This document shows, piece by piece, positions 16,430 to 25,046 of a stretch of DNA of 64,000 bases. The position numbers and the translations under genes are program-made. Under the pieces are notes generated by a model. It was given only the letters and a program-made list of their open reading frames with translations. It searched no databases and was not told the DNA's origin. The stretch is from Algibacter sp. L3A6 (GTDB lineage Bacteria; Bacteroidota; Bacteroidia; Flavobacteriales; Flavobacteriaceae), in NCBI RefSeq assembly GCF_009796825.1, contig NZ_CP047030.1, positions 2,813,001-2,877,000 on the forward strand, in the 5' to 3' direction. The number at the start of each line of letters is the position of its first letter. Positions within the stretch are counted from its first letter, which is position 1.

Positions 16430-19114
16430 ATGAGAAAACTCTACGTATTTGTATTAACTGTATGCTTTTCAATTTTATCGTTTGGGCAAAACGATAAAAG
16501 TTGGGCGAAAATGGCATCTAGTAAAAATGAAACATTTTACAATGTTCAAGAAAAATTTAATAAGTACTGGGAAAATAAAGCTCCAGCAAAGGGGCAAGGT
16601 TATAAAATATTTAAACGTTGGGAAAATCAAATTGCAGATAAAATTTACCCCTCTGGAGATATGTCTTTGCCATCTCATACGTATCCAAACTTCATTGAAT
16701 GGCAACAACGTTACAACAATAAATTAGCTAGAAATGCTAATAGTAAAATGAAGGCGACATTAACATCTTCTCAATGGGTGTCTTTAAATCAAAACTTTAT
16801 TGCTTCAGGATACGATTCTGGTTCTGGTCGTTTAAATTTTGTGACTTTCGATCCAAATAACCCAACTACAACAATGTATGTTGGTGCTCCAGATGGTGGG
16901 CTTTGGAAAACTACAGATGGAGGAACGACTTGGACAACAAATTCAGATTATTTACCAATAATTGGCTGTTCTGGTTTAGTTATAGATCCAGATAATACAG
17001 ATATTATGTATTTAGCTACCGGAGATAGAGGTAGTGATAGACGTAGTATTGGTGTAATGAAATCTACCGATGGTGGAGCAAACTGGAATACAACAGATTT
17101 AGTTTGGACAGCACAAGATAATTATAAGATTAAAAAAATTGTTATGGATCCAAAAGATTCAAAAACAATGTTGATAGCTACCGATGGTGGTGTATTTAGA
17201 ACATCAGATGGATGGGAAAGCTATAATGCTCCAAATGATGTACCTACAAGCTCTACTTCAGATTTTTTTGATATTGAATTCAAACCAGGAAGTTCGGATA
17301 TTCTTTATGCAGCTAGTGATAAAATTTACAAATCTACAGATGGTGGTGTTACTTGGGTAGAAAATACTTCAAGCAGTTTACCAGATCCTAATAGTGTTGT
17401 GAGAATTGAATTAGCAGTTACAGAAGCTGATAGTGATTATGTTTACGCTATTGTTGGAAGAACTAGTGATTCAGGCTTTGAAGGGTTTTATCGTTCAACA
17501 GATAGTGGAGATACATTTACAAAACAATCATCTGCATCTACACCAAATATTCTACATTCAGATATGGCTCCAACTGCAGCGTCAGAAGGTGGGCAAGCTA
17601 ACCACGATTTAGCAATTGCAGTGTCTCCAAATAATGAAGATAAAATTACAATTGGAGGTGTAAACCAATGGCAATCTGTAGATGGTGGATTAAACTGGAC
17701 ACGTATTACGTATTGGAGAGGTACAGATCCAAACCATCCAGGGCAAGGTGATGCTCCAGAGGCTTATATGCATGCAGATGTACAATATCTTCAATATTTA
17801 CCTGGAGATACGGCTACAACTACGTTATTCGCTACTTGCGATGGTGGTATTTATAAAAGTACAGACGATGGTATTTCATGGACAGATCTTACTGCTAACA
17901 TTGCAGTAGGGCAACAAACTAATATTGAATTATCTGAAACAACCGAAGATTTTTATTTCGCAGGTTTACAGGATATTGGTTCACTATTACATAAAAACGG
18001 AGCTTGGTCTGTATTAAGTGGTGGTGATGGAGAAGATGGATTTATTGATAGAACTAACGATAACTATATTGTATCTTCTACAACCAATGGAGATTTCTTT
18101 TTATCTACAGATGGTGGTGCTGACTATAGAGATGTTACTTGGACAACGCCTTTGCCAGAAGGCGAATGGTTTAGTCCAATAGAGCAAGACCCAGGTAATG
18201 TAGATAATATTTATATTGGTGGTCGTCCGCATTTATATGTAAGCACAGATATGTTTTCAGGAAACAATCAGTTTACACATAACAAAACAGGAGAAGTTGC
18301 ACCAAGTCCAGTAGATAAAAATATTTTAAGTTTTGAAATAGCTCCAAGTGATAACGATGTAATCTATGTAATTAAAGAGAACATTATCTCAAAATCTATA
18401 AATACAGGTTCTACCTGGGTAGATATTTCTGCGGGTTTACCAGTTGCAAATGCTAAATTAAAAGATTTAACCATCTCTAATACAGATGCATCTAAGGTTT
18501 GGGTGGTGTTTTCAGGATATTCAGATGGCGAAAAAGTATACAAAAGTACAGATGCAGGAGCAACATGGGTAAACGTATCAAACGGATTGCCTAATATCCC
18601 AATGAACACAGTGATTTATAGAAAAAACAGCCTTTACGATGAGGTTTATATAGGTGCCGATTTAGGCGTTTATGCTATCGATAATTTAGTAGAGTCTGCA
18701 GTACCATTTTTAACAGATTTACCTAAATGTGCCGTTCAAGATTTAGAAATCTTTTATCCAACCGAATCTACAGGAATACTTAGAGCAGCAACTTACGGTA
18801 GAGGTAGCTGGCAAGCAAGCCTAGGTACAGGGCCATTAGTAACTTTAGGAACAGACGAAGTAACCGATTTAAGTTCTCAAGCACCAGTTTTATATCCAAA
18901 CCCAGTTTCAAACGGTGTTTTAAATGTAAAATTAGTTAATACAGACAGTAACTATGTTTACTATTTATATAATCTTCTTGGAGAGCAAGTGCTTAAAGGT
19001 ACTTTAGATGTCTCAAACTCTGTAATATCTTTAAAAGATAAAGCAGCTGGAACCTATATTTTAAGACTGATAAGTGATGATAAAATGTACACACAAAAAG
19101 TTTTAGTTAAATAA
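16430..19114 (+). CDS. Secreted BNR / sortilin-like beta-propeller protein with T9SS type A sorting domain
   Basis: An 894-residue extracellular protein. The signal peptide ends at SFGQ (residue 20). The body contains many Asp-box turns (KTTDGGTTW, KSTDGGANW, KSTDGGVTW, QSVDGGLNW, KSTDDGISW, KSTDAGATW), diagnostic of BNR / VPS10-like propellers related to sialidase- and photosystem-II-assembly-type folds. The last ~75 residues are a type A sorting domain (LYPNPVSNGVLNV ... GTYILRLISDD ... QKVLVK). The fold does not identify the substrate; no sialidase catalytic set is evident, so binding or structural roles are as likely as hydrolysis. It sits after the TPR-LuxR gene and ends in a strong terminator. 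Confidence 0.9.
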   Translation: MRKLYVFVLTVCFSILSFGQNDKSWAKMASSKNETFYNVQEKFNKYWENKAPAKGQGYKIFKRWENQIADKIYPSGDMSLPSHTYPNFIEWQQRYNNKLARNANSKMKATLTSSQWVSLNQNFIASGYDSGSGRLNFVTFDPNNPTTTMYVGAPDGGLWKTTDGGTTWTTNSDYLPIIGCSGLVIDPDNTDIMYLATGDRGSDRRSIGVMKSTDGGANWNTTDLVWTAQDNYKIKKIVMDPKDSKTMLIATDGGVFRTSDGWESYNAPNDVPTSSTSDFFDIEFKPGSSDILYAASDKIYKSTDGGVTWVENTSSSLPDPNSVVRIELAVTEADSDYVYAIVGRTSDSGFEGFYRSTDSGDTFTKQSSASTPNILHSDMAPTAASEGGQANHDLAIAVSPNNEDKITIGGVNQWQSVDGGLNWTRITYWRGTDPNHPGQGDAPEAYMHADVQYLQYLPGDTATTTLFATCDGGIYKSTDDGISWTDLTANIAVGQQTNIELSETTEDFYFAGLQDIGSLLHKNGAWSVLSGGDGEDGFIDRTNDNYIVSSTTNGDFFLSTDGGADYRDVTWTTPLPEGEWFSPIEQDPGNVDNIYIGGRPHLYVSTDMFSGNNQFTHNKTGEVAPSPVDKNILSFEIAPSDNDVIYVIKENIISKSINTGSTWVDISAGLPVANAKLKDLTISNTDASKVWVVFSGYSDGEKVYKSTDAGATWVNVSNGLPNIPMNTVIYRKNSLYDEVYIGADLGVYAIDNLVESAVPFLTDLPKCAVQDLEIFYPTESTGILRAATYGRGSWQASLGTGPLVTLGTDEVTDLSSQAPVLYPNPVSNGVLNVKLVNTDSNYVYYLYNLLGEQVLKGTLDVSNSVISLKDKAAGTYILRLISDDKMYTQKVLVK

Positions 19115-19134
19115 AATTTTAGTCCACATCATCT

Positions 19135-19168
19135 AAAAAGAGCCTCAGTTAATCGAGGCTCTTTTTTT
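19135..19168 (+). terminator. Rho-independent terminator of the BNR protein gene
   Basis: AAAAAGAGCCTC (19135-19146) pairs with GAGGCTCTTTTT (19155-19166) around AGTTAATC, and the T-run continues to 19168. Confidence 0.92.
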
Positions 19169-19412
19169 ATGCCCCAAACTGGGAGTTCACAGAGTTTGTT
19201 AAGCTTTTTGCATATTTCTAAAAAATAACGCTCATAAATTCTCATACTCTTAATTAGAGCGTTAAATAATTATAAACAAATAGTTTTATATGTGTTAATG
19301 TTATCTAAAATTATATTTATTGATATTTTTTTTACTAAATTTATAATCTAATAATCCCAAGCTTATAGAATAAATCTACTTTTTATTACAAACCTAAACC
19401 CAACCCAATATT

Positions 19413-19610
19413 ATGGCAAGAGCAATGCTTGAGTACACTAAAACAGTGCTTAATAAAGTTAGTTTCGACACATCGTTGTTTTGCAAAGAGGTAAAAAAGG
19501 CCTTAAACCGACTATTACCTTACGAGATAGAAGAACTTAGGATCTTCATACAATCGCTCGTTCAGCAAAACCCACAATTAAATCAATGTATGGTATTACT
19601 AGACCATTAA
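19413..19610 (+). CDS. Small conserved flavobacterial protein (65 aa), function unknown
   Basis: A short soluble, helix-rich protein with no signal peptide: ARAMLEYTKTVLNKVSFD, then CKEVKKALNRLLPYEIEELR and a C-terminal PQLNQCMVLLDH. It looks real: it has codon usage like its neighbours, an ATG start and its own terminator directly after the stop. The style resembles a short hypothetical family I associate with Flavobacteriaceae, but I cannot name a domain. Two cysteines are present; no zinc-finger spacing is seen. Confidence 0.7.
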   Translation: MARAMLEYTKTVLNKVSFDTSLFCKEVKKALNRLLPYEIEELRIFIQSLVQQNPQLNQCMVLLDH

Positions 19611-19618
19611 GTTATAAA

Positions 19619-19643
19619 GCGGCCAAATGGTCGCTTTTTTTTT
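19619..19643 (+). terminator. Rho-independent terminator of the 65-aa gene
   Basis: GCGGCC (19619-19624) pairs with GGTCGC (19629-19634) with one wobble, and nine T follow. It lies immediately upstream of repeat copy B. Confidence 0.85.
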
Positions 19644-19652
19644 GGAATAAAA

Positions 19653-19770
19653 ATTAGGGCGTTTCCCATACTGTGCTTTAAGGGCACAGTAAGCGGCAGG
19701 CTTTCACTACTCGCTCCCTTCCGTTGGTCGGGGAGCTCAAACAGGCCGTTCAATCCTTAACGCAGGGCAA
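19653..19770 (+). repeat. Dispersed structured repeat, copy B
   Basis: It begins TTAGGGCGTTTCCC and ends CAATCCTTAACGCAGGGC. GCGTT (19659-19663) pairs with AACGC (19759-19763). Hairpin 1 is TACTGTGC/GCACAGTA (19669-19676 / 19684-19691), a sequence unrelated to copy A's hairpin but in the same place. Hairpin 2 is GCTCCC/GGGAGC (19713-19718 / 19731-19736), again in the same place as copy A's second hairpin. The GGCTTTC core is retained between them. Confidence 0.8.
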
Positions 19771-19856
19771 TCGGTAAACTCAGTTATTAAAATTAGAAAA
19801 CCGTTAAAGTTTTAAATTAACGCAAGTTTTTCTGATAAAAATAATCTAAACTTTTT

Positions 19857-19864
19857 TACATTTG
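19857..19864 (+). promoter_or_regulatory. Candidate promoter of the copper operon (TACATTTG)
   Basis: TACATTTG matches TAnnTTTG and lies 20 nt before the TTG start at 19884. It is the only good box in the spacer after repeat B, and it supports the TTG as start of the first gene. There is no clean TTG -33 element; TCTG occurs near the expected place. Confidence 0.45.
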
Positions 19865-19883
19865 CCAAACTAGAAAATTACGG

Positions 19884-20261
19884 TTGAAAAAGATTTTTGT
19901 ATTCATATTGCTCATCACCTTTGTAATAAAGCCGCTCTATAATTTGAGTTATTTGGCTTATTACGAAATAAATGTGGATTATATTACCGAAGTTTTTTGT
20001 ATCAACAAAGAAAAAGTAGAACTCGCCTGTAACGGTAAATGTCATTTAGCAAAACAATTACAAACGGACACCAATCCTCAAGACGATAGTAAAACAGTAG
20101 TACTATTAACCGAGTATTTATTTGCTTTATACTTCCAAGAAAACGAAAATTTCAATTTTAAGGAAACTCAAATTCCTTTAAATAAAATGGTAAATACAAT
20201 CTGCAATAGCAGTTATGCTTATTTATACGAGCATAACCATTTTCGCCCACCAATGGTGTAA
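19884..20261 (+). CDS. Small exported Cys protein at the head of the MbnP/MbnH locus
   Basis: 125 residues from a TTG start. The N-terminal hydrophobic segment (KIFVFILLITFVIKPLYNL) is a signal peptide or anchor. A conserved-looking cysteine block follows: C39, then C49-NGK-C53-H, a possible copper or redox site. The C-terminal tail HNHFRPPMV adds histidines. I do not know a named domain. The position directly upstream of mbnP and mbnH, and the Cys/His content, suggest involvement in copper handling; this is inference. The start rests on the signal sequence and on the TACATTTG box just upstream. Confidence 0.75.
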   Translation: MKKIFVFILLITFVIKPLYNLSYLAYYEINVDYITEVFCINKEKVELACNGKCHLAKQLQTDTNPQDDSKTVVLLTEYLFALYFQENENFNFKETQIPLNKMVNTICNSSYAYLYEHNHFRPPMV

Positions 20262-20328
20262 TTTGATTTCTTAAAAAGGCCAACCAGCCTTAAACATACT
20301 TATTAAAATCAATTTTACAATAATTTAG

Positions 20329-20357
20329 CAGCCGTCCTAATAATGACGATTAGGCTG
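20329..20357 (+). promoter_or_regulatory. Candidate hairpin in the mbnP leader
   Basis: CAGC (20329-20332) and CTAAT (20337-20341) pair with ATTAG and GCTG (20349-20357), leaving a CGTC bulge and a 7-nt loop. No T-run follows, so it is not an ordinary terminator. It may affect processing or translation of mbnP, whose ATG is 23 nt downstream. Confidence 0.3.
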
Positions 20358-20379
20358 TTATACACTTATACCATTACTA

Positions 20380-21180
20380 ATGAAAATTTTAAAATATACA
20401 TTCGCACTTTTACTATGTGTAACTATCGCTTCATGTTCATCAGACGACGATGATAATACAGAAGATTTAACAGGTCAAACAGGAGATTTAATCCTTAAAT
20501 TCGATAACGGTGTCGGTGATCAAGATTTTATTTTTGGAACAACTTATACTAAAGATAACGGTGAAACTTACCAATTAGAAACATTAAAATATTTAATATC
20601 TAATGTAAGCTTAACAGATAGCGATGGTAATGTTTATACATATCCAGCAGAAGATAACATCTTTATTGTAAGCGAAGCAAACGGAAACAATGCAGGCGAA
20701 ATCTATATTACTTTAGAAGATGTAGATGCGGCAAATTATACTCAAGTAACTTTTGGAATAGGTATCGATCAAGAGCGTTATGCTTCTGGAGCAGATGGTC
20801 AAGGAGATTTCCTTACTACAGCACAAGATGAAGGCATGATGTGGTCTTGGGCAACTGGATATAGATTTATGAGATTCGATGGAACTTATACTTCTGAAAC
20901 AGAAACTGATGCAGCATTAAACATCCACATGGGAAGCGTTGGTACGGCTATAGATAACTACAAAGAAACAACCTTAACTTTTCCAAACGAAGTATTAGTA
21001 AGAGACGGCAATGAGCCATCTGTACATATTAAAGCAGATATTGCTCAGGTTTTTGATGGTGCAACTTCTGTAAGTTTCGATGATGGTTACGCGCAAGTGC
21101 ATACCGATGAAACTACAACAGGTGTTATTGCAACAAACATGAGTGGTATATTTTCTGTACACCACGTGCACAACGACTAA
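20380..21180 (+). CDS. MbnP-family copper-binding lipoprotein
   Basis: A 266-residue lipoprotein (MKILKYTFALLLCVTIASC, lipid Cys at 19, followed by an acidic SSDDDD linker). It matches the MbnP family by its FDNGVG, ETLKYLISNVSL, FGIGIDQERYASG and MWSWATGYRFMRFDG motifs. The only tryptophans are W155 and W157 in the WSW motif. In methanotrophs the partner di-heme enzyme MbnH converts a Trp of MbnP to kynurenine, creating a Cu(I) site; W155 or W157 is the natural candidate here. The C-terminus SVHHVHND is histidine-rich. The partner mbnH is the next gene, 127 nt downstream. Family assignment comes from motifs and neighbour order. Confidence 0.88.
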   Translation: MKILKYTFALLLCVTIASCSSDDDDNTEDLTGQTGDLILKFDNGVGDQDFIFGTTYTKDNGETYQLETLKYLISNVSLTDSDGNVYTYPAEDNIFIVSEANGNNAGEIYITLEDVDAANYTQVTFGIGIDQERYASGADGQGDFLTTAQDEGMMWSWATGYRFMRFDGTYTSETETDAALNIHMGSVGTAIDNYKETTLTFPNEVLVRDGNEPSVHIKADIAQVFDGATSVSFDDGYAQVHTDETTTGVIATNMSGIFSVHHVHND

Positions 21181-21198
21181 TTTTTTTTAGATAATAAT

Positions 21199-21224
21199 TT
21201 TCTCGGTACAATCTACCGAGGAAA
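21199..21224 (+). other. Intercistronic hairpin between mbnP and mbnH
   Basis: TTTCTCGGTA (21199-21208) pairs with TACCGAGGAA (21214-21223), a 10-bp stem with one wobble and a 5-nt loop. No T-run follows. It could be a weak attenuator or an RNA-stability element that sets different amounts of MbnP and MbnH. Confidence 0.4.
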
Positions 21225-21307
21225 CTTATTTGTTTTACCAAACAAAGGAGTGTCTTTATTAATACCAAAGAAGTAGCATTTACTTCGCTGGTTTAACACT
21301 TATTAAA

Positions 21308-22354
21308 ATGAAAAAAATAGGTCTTATTACATGGGCAGCTGTCAGTGTCATGTCTTGTTCCAAATCATCAGATACAGAAGTTTATATTCCGGTTTACTTA
21401 AATGTAGATCAACCGGCTAATTTCCCAGAAATGGTTTATAATCTCGATAATAACCCGGTAACGGAAGCAGGTTTCGAGCTAGGGAAAAGTTTGTTTTACG
21501 ATGGTAAATTATCGGCTAACGATGCCATTCCGTGTGCCTTTTGCCATGAGCAAGCCTTTGCTTTTACACATCACGAACATACGGTAAGCCATGGTGTAAA
21601 TGGAGGTATTGGAACGCGTAATGCGCAACCCATTCAAAATTTAGCGTATCAATCGGAGTTTATGTGGGATGGAGCCGCAACACATCTAGATTTTCAACCT
21701 ATAATTCCATTAACTAGTGAGGTTGAAATGGGAGAAACCTTAAGCAATGTATTAAGTAAACTTAGTGCAGATGCTTATTATCAAAAACAATTCCCAAAAG
21801 CTTTTGAAGATGGTGAGATAAATAGCGAAAACATGCTAAAAGCACTTTCGCAATTTATGCTCATGATGGTATCATCAAACTCAAAATATGATAAATATGT
21901 AAGAAGTGAAGACGGTGTGGTGCTAACCGAAATTGAATTAGATGGTTTAAATACTTTTCAAAATAAATGTGCAACCTGTCATGCTACCGATTTATTTACG
22001 GACCATAGTTACCGCAACAATGGCTTGTCAATAAATCCGAAGCTTGATGATAAAGGACGTTATGTTATTTTTGAAGATCCAACCGATTTATACAAATTCA
22101 AGGTGCCGAGTTTACGTAACATAGAGTTATCATTACCATATATGCACGATGGGCGTTTTTCTACTTTAGAAGCCGTTTTAGATTTTTATGATTCTGGCAT
22201 GACCGATAATGGTAATGTAGATGAGGTATTTACTAGAGAAGATGGAAGTTTGGGTATCGCCCTTTCCGATTACGAAAAAGAGAGCATAATAGCATTTCTT
22301 TATACATTAACAGATAACGAATTTTTAACCGATGATCGATTTTCAGAATATTAA
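21308..22354 (+). CDS. Di-heme cytochrome c peroxidase-like enzyme, MbnH family
   Basis: A 348-residue exported protein, probably a lipoprotein (AAVSVMSCSKSS). It has two heme-attachment motifs, C76-AF-C79-H80 and C221-AT-C224-H225, typical of the bacterial CCP/MauG superfamily, plus GTRNAQPIQNLAYQ and LPYMHDGRFSTLEAVLDFY. MbnH enzymes of this superfamily oxidise a Trp on MbnP, and mbnP is directly upstream, so the MbnH assignment is better supported than generic H2O2-detoxifying peroxidase. It overlaps the next gene by 23 nt, indicating an operon. Which Met or His ligand serves each heme cannot be decided from sequence alone. Confidence 0.88.
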   Translation: MKKIGLITWAAVSVMSCSKSSDTEVYIPVYLNVDQPANFPEMVYNLDNNPVTEAGFELGKSLFYDGKLSANDAIPCAFCHEQAFAFTHHEHTVSHGVNGGIGTRNAQPIQNLAYQSEFMWDGAATHLDFQPIIPLTSEVEMGETLSNVLSKLSADAYYQKQFPKAFEDGEINSENMLKALSQFMLMMVSSNSKYDKYVRSEDGVVLTEIELDGLNTFQNKCATCHATDLFTDHSYRNNGLSINPKLDDKGRYVIFEDPTDLYKFKVPSLRNIELSLPYMHDGRFSTLEAVLDFYDSGMTDNGNVDEVFTREDGSLGIALSDYEKESIIAFLYTLTDNEFLTDDRFSEY

Positions 22355-23336
22355 AAAAACAAGCGTTCTTGTGGTTGCTTTTATGTTAAACATAGTGGCA
22401 ATGGAGGCAAACGAGATAGATCCGCCATTTGGTGTTCATGAACATGTTTTTGAACCATTAAGCGTTATGTGCGATTTGTGTGGTTGTTCTACTAGTTCAG
22501 GTAGTTTTGGTTTTGGTACATTAAGCAATGCTAATTTTGTTGGCATCCGTTATATCTATCAAAACTTCGAATCTAAAGATGGAATTTTTTCTAACTCTCC
22601 GATAACGAAAGAAACCTTTAATACGTATCAATTATGGGCGCAATTACCAATAAATGACGCTTTTTATGTGAGTGTGAATGTGCCTTATCAAGATTTAAAT
22701 AGAGAATATTCCGAAGGGAATAATGAAAACCTAAACGGTTTGGGAGACAGCAGTGTTATGGGCTGGTATAAATTACAGTTCTATAAAAAAGAAAGCGACT
22801 CCCTAACCTTTAATACCGAGCGTATAGCTTCGGGACATTCGTTACAATTTGGTGTTGGCGCAAAACTACCTACTGGTAAGTTTGAAGAAGCTTTAGCAGA
22901 TAATGTTAATCCTGGTTTTCAGGTTGGTACCGGTAGCGTAGATGGTGTTTTTGCTGTTGGCTATAGTTATGGAACCAATAAATTTGGAGTGAATACGCTT
23001 ATGACGTATTATGTGAAAGGCGAAAATAAAAACGATTATCAATTCGGAAATCAGTTTAGTTATTCGGCTAATTTGTTCACAACCTTTCCTAAGGAAACTT
23101 ATAATATTATGCCATTTATAGGCGTGTCTGGTGATGTTTACGATAAAATTACGCAGTACGGTGAAACCTTAGCAGATACCGATGGAAAGATATTAAGTGG
23201 TACTATAGGGTCTGAGTTTGCTATTGAAAAATTTATTTTCGGAGCAAATTATACTACACCATTAAATCAAGATTTATTTGGCGGAAATGTGAAATCTAAA
23301 AACCGTTTTTCTATTTACGTCAACTTTGCGCTTTAA
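22332..23336 (+). CDS. Probable outer-membrane beta-barrel with CxxCxC motif, MbnP/MbnH-associated
   Basis: 334 residues. The N-terminus SVLVVAFMLNIVAMEANE is a signal-peptide-like stretch. The mature N-terminus carries H36, H38 and a cysteine triad C47-DL-C50-G-C52 followed by STSSGSFGFGTL. The rest shows alternating beta strands and Gly/Asn turns of an outer-membrane channel or transporter-like barrel, ending in RFSIYVNFAL with a terminal aromatic-type strand. It overlaps mbnH by 23 nt, so the two are co-translated. The Cys/His cluster suggests a metal gate or acceptor site, but no function is established. The ATG lies inside mbnH; a start at the internal Met 18 or Met 24 is less likely, as it would remove the leader. 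Confidence 0.78.
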   Translation: MIDFQNIKKTSVLVVAFMLNIVAMEANEIDPPFGVHEHVFEPLSVMCDLCGCSTSSGSFGFGTLSNANFVGIRYIYQNFESKDGIFSNSPITKETFNTYQLWAQLPINDAFYVSVNVPYQDLNREYSEGNNENLNGLGDSSVMGWYKLQFYKKESDSLTFNTERIASGHSLQFGVGAKLPTGKFEEALADNVNPGFQVGTGSVDGVFAVGYSYGTNKFGVNTLMTYYVKGENKNDYQFGNQFSYSANLFTTFPKETYNIMPFIGVSGDVYDKITQYGETLADTDGKILSGTIGSEFAIEKFIFGANYTTPLNQDLFGGNVKSKNRFSIYVNFAL

Positions 23337-23380
23337 TAGATTTTATTAAAAAGATAGTTAAACCAAGTGTTTGCTAACAA

Positions 23381-23425
23381 AAAAAGATTCACAGAGAAAT
23401 TAAACCTCTGTGAATCTTTTTATTT
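23381..23425. terminator. Bidirectional terminator between the copper operon and oxyR
   Basis: AAAAAGATTCACAGAG (23381-23396) pairs perfectly with CTCTGTGAATCTTTTT (23406-23421). T-runs on both strands serve both convergent genes. Confidence 0.92.
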
Positions 23426-23450
23426 TATATAAACCTTATCGGAATAGTTT

Positions 23451-24389
23451 CTATTTCGGTAATGGGCTAATAATTTTTACATTTTGGAAAGCAATCGCTC
23501 CACGAACCACACCGGAAATAACATCTTGTAAAGCTTCGATAATCTGCATTTTTAACTCGCTTTTATGGTAAATCAAACTCACTTCACGAGCAGGAGATGG
23601 CTCGTTGAAATGGCGTAGATTCTCTTTTTCTTTTTCGTTAATTTCTAGGGTATGTAAATAGGGTAGAAGCGTCATGCCTAAACCTTCATTAGATAGTCTA
23701 ATTAAAGTTTCAATGCTTCCACTTTCTAGTTGAAACGTTTCATCGGTTTGATTTTTAAACGCTTTACATAAGTTTATCACACCATCTCTAAAACAGTGGC
23801 CATCTTCTAGAAGCAGCATATCATCGACATCTAAATCTGATACATCAATTGTTTTGTTTTTATGCAATCTATGGCTTTTGGGAATATAGCTTACAAAAGG
23901 CTCAAAATAGAGTACACGCTCTTTTATGTTTTCATCCTCTAAAGGAGTTGCGGCAATGGCAGCATCTAAATGACCATCTTTTATACGAGTCATTATTTCT
24001 TCTGTAGTTAATTCTTCAATTTTAAGTTTCACCTTTGGGTGTTTCTTTATGAAATTTTTCAAAAACATAGGTAGTAGAGTAGGCATTACCGTTGGTATAA
24101 TCCCTAATTTAAATTCACCACCAATAAAACCTTTTTGTTGATCTACAATATCTTGAATTCTGTAAGATTCGTTTACAATATTTCTAGCTTGCGTTACAAT
24201 TTTTCGCCCAACATCGGTAAGTTCAATAGGTTTTTTACTTCGATCGAAAATTAAAATATCGAGTTGATCTTCTAATTTCTGAATTTGCATACTTAAAGTA
24301 GGCTGCGTAACAAAGCACTTTTCGGCAGCTTTAGTGAAGTTCTGGTTTTCGGCAACAGCCAAAACATAAGATAATTGGGTAATTGTCAT
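23451..24389 (-). CDS. oxyR: OxyR-type LysR-family peroxide sensor
   Basis: A 312-residue LysR-type regulator. The N-terminal winged HTH is MTITQLSYVLAVAENQNFTKAAE ... TQPTLSMQIQKLE. The regulatory domain contains LLLEDGHCFRDGVINLC, with two cysteines nine residues apart, the spacing and context of the peroxide-sensing Cys pair of OxyR. I chose the ATG at 24389; an in-frame TTG nine bases upstream exists but is a poorer start. It is divergent from dps, the classical OxyR target. It ends at a shared bidirectional terminator. Confidence 0.93.
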   Translation of the reverse strand: MTITQLSYVLAVAENQNFTKAAEKCFVTQPTLSMQIQKLEDQLDILIFDRSKKPIELTDVGRKIVTQARNIVNESYRIQDIVDQQKGFIGGEFKLGIIPTVMPTLLPMFLKNFIKKHPKVKLKIEELTTEEIMTRIKDGHLDAAIAATPLEDENIKERVLYFEPFVSYIPKSHRLHKNKTIDVSDLDVDDMLLLEDGHCFRDGVINLCKAFKNQTDETFQLESGSIETLIRLSNEGLGMTLLPYLHTLEINEKEKENLRHFNEPSPAREVSLIYHKSELKMQIIEALQDVISGVVRGAIAFQNVKIISPLPK

Positions 24390-24461
24390 AAGAATCAATT
24401 TTGACTATAAAAATATAAAAACTATCAATAAAACTTATGCTAAAAAGGTTTTTTTATGGCT

Positions 24462-24469
24462 TAAATTTG
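24462..24469 (+). promoter_or_regulatory. Candidate dps -7 box (TAAATTTG)
   Basis: TAAATTTG matches TAnnTTTG and lies 25 nt before the preferred dps ATG at 24494. No clear TTG -33 element is seen, which would fit an activator-dependent promoter. AT-rich CTAT-N13-CTAT at 24405-24425 lies in the correct region for an activator but does not match the E. coli OxyR site. Confidence 0.5.
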
Positions 24470-24493
24470 TATGAACATAAAAAACACATCGTA

Positions 24494-24973
24494 ATGACTT
24501 TAAATACAATAGGTTTAGATACCATAAAAACGCAAGAAATAGCAACAGATTTGAATCATCTTTTAGCTAATTTTCAAATATATTATCAAAATTTAAGAGG
24601 TATTCACTGGAATATTAAAGGAAAACGTTTTTTTGATTTACACGTTAAATTCGAAGAATTGTATACCGATGCTAATACCAAGGTAGACGAAATTGCAGAG
24701 CGTATTTTAACTTTAGGAGATACACCATTACATACTTTTGAAGATTATGCAGCAAAGGCACAAGTACCTGTTGGTAAAAATATTTCTCAAGATGATTTAG
24801 CTGTAAGGTTAATTGTAGATTCTTTAGCTCAATTATTAAAAATTGAACGTGAAATATTAGGAAAAGCTGGCGATGCTAGCGATGAAGGAACAGGTTCTAT
24901 GATGAGTGATTTTATTACCGAACAAGAAAAAACAGTTTGGATGATGAAAGCTTGGTTGAACGAAACAGTTTAA
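24494..24973 (+). CDS. dps: DNA-binding ferritin-like protein Dps
   Basis: A 159-residue Dps/ferritin-like subunit. The inter-subunit ferroxidase motif is visible: HWNIKGKRFFDLHVKFEELYTD (His, His, Asp, Glu ligands), followed by DEIAERILTLGDTPLHTFEDY. The dodecamer oxidises Fe(II) with H2O2 and protects DNA. An earlier in-frame ATG at 24437 would lie upstream of the TAAATTTG promoter box and add 19 residues atypical of the family, so 24494 is chosen. It is divergent from oxyR and ends in a long palindromic terminator. Confidence 0.95.
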   Translation: MTLNTIGLDTIKTQEIATDLNHLLANFQIYYQNLRGIHWNIKGKRFFDLHVKFEELYTDANTKVDEIAERILTLGDTPLHTFEDYAAKAQVPVGKNISQDDLAVRLIVDSLAQLLKIEREILGKAGDASDEGTGSMMSDFITEQEKTVWMMKAWLNETV

Positions 24974-24996
24974 AAATAAACCTACAGATTAATAGC

Positions 24997-25029
24997 AAAA
25001 AGGCGACCCAATTGGGTCGCCTTTTTTTT
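24997..25029. terminator. Bidirectional terminator after dps
   Basis: AAAAAGGCGACCCAA / TTGGGTCGCCTTTTT is a perfect palindrome with T-runs on both strands, between dps and the convergent DUF2141 gene. Confidence 0.92.
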
Positions 25030-25046
25030 GTTTAGTATAGAGATTT

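Noticed and set aside
24405..24425. CTAT-N13-CTAT as an OxyR operator between oxyR and dps
   Set aside because: The spacing (17-nt period) does not match the known OxyR ATAG/CTAT half-site pattern; noted only as AT-rich context.
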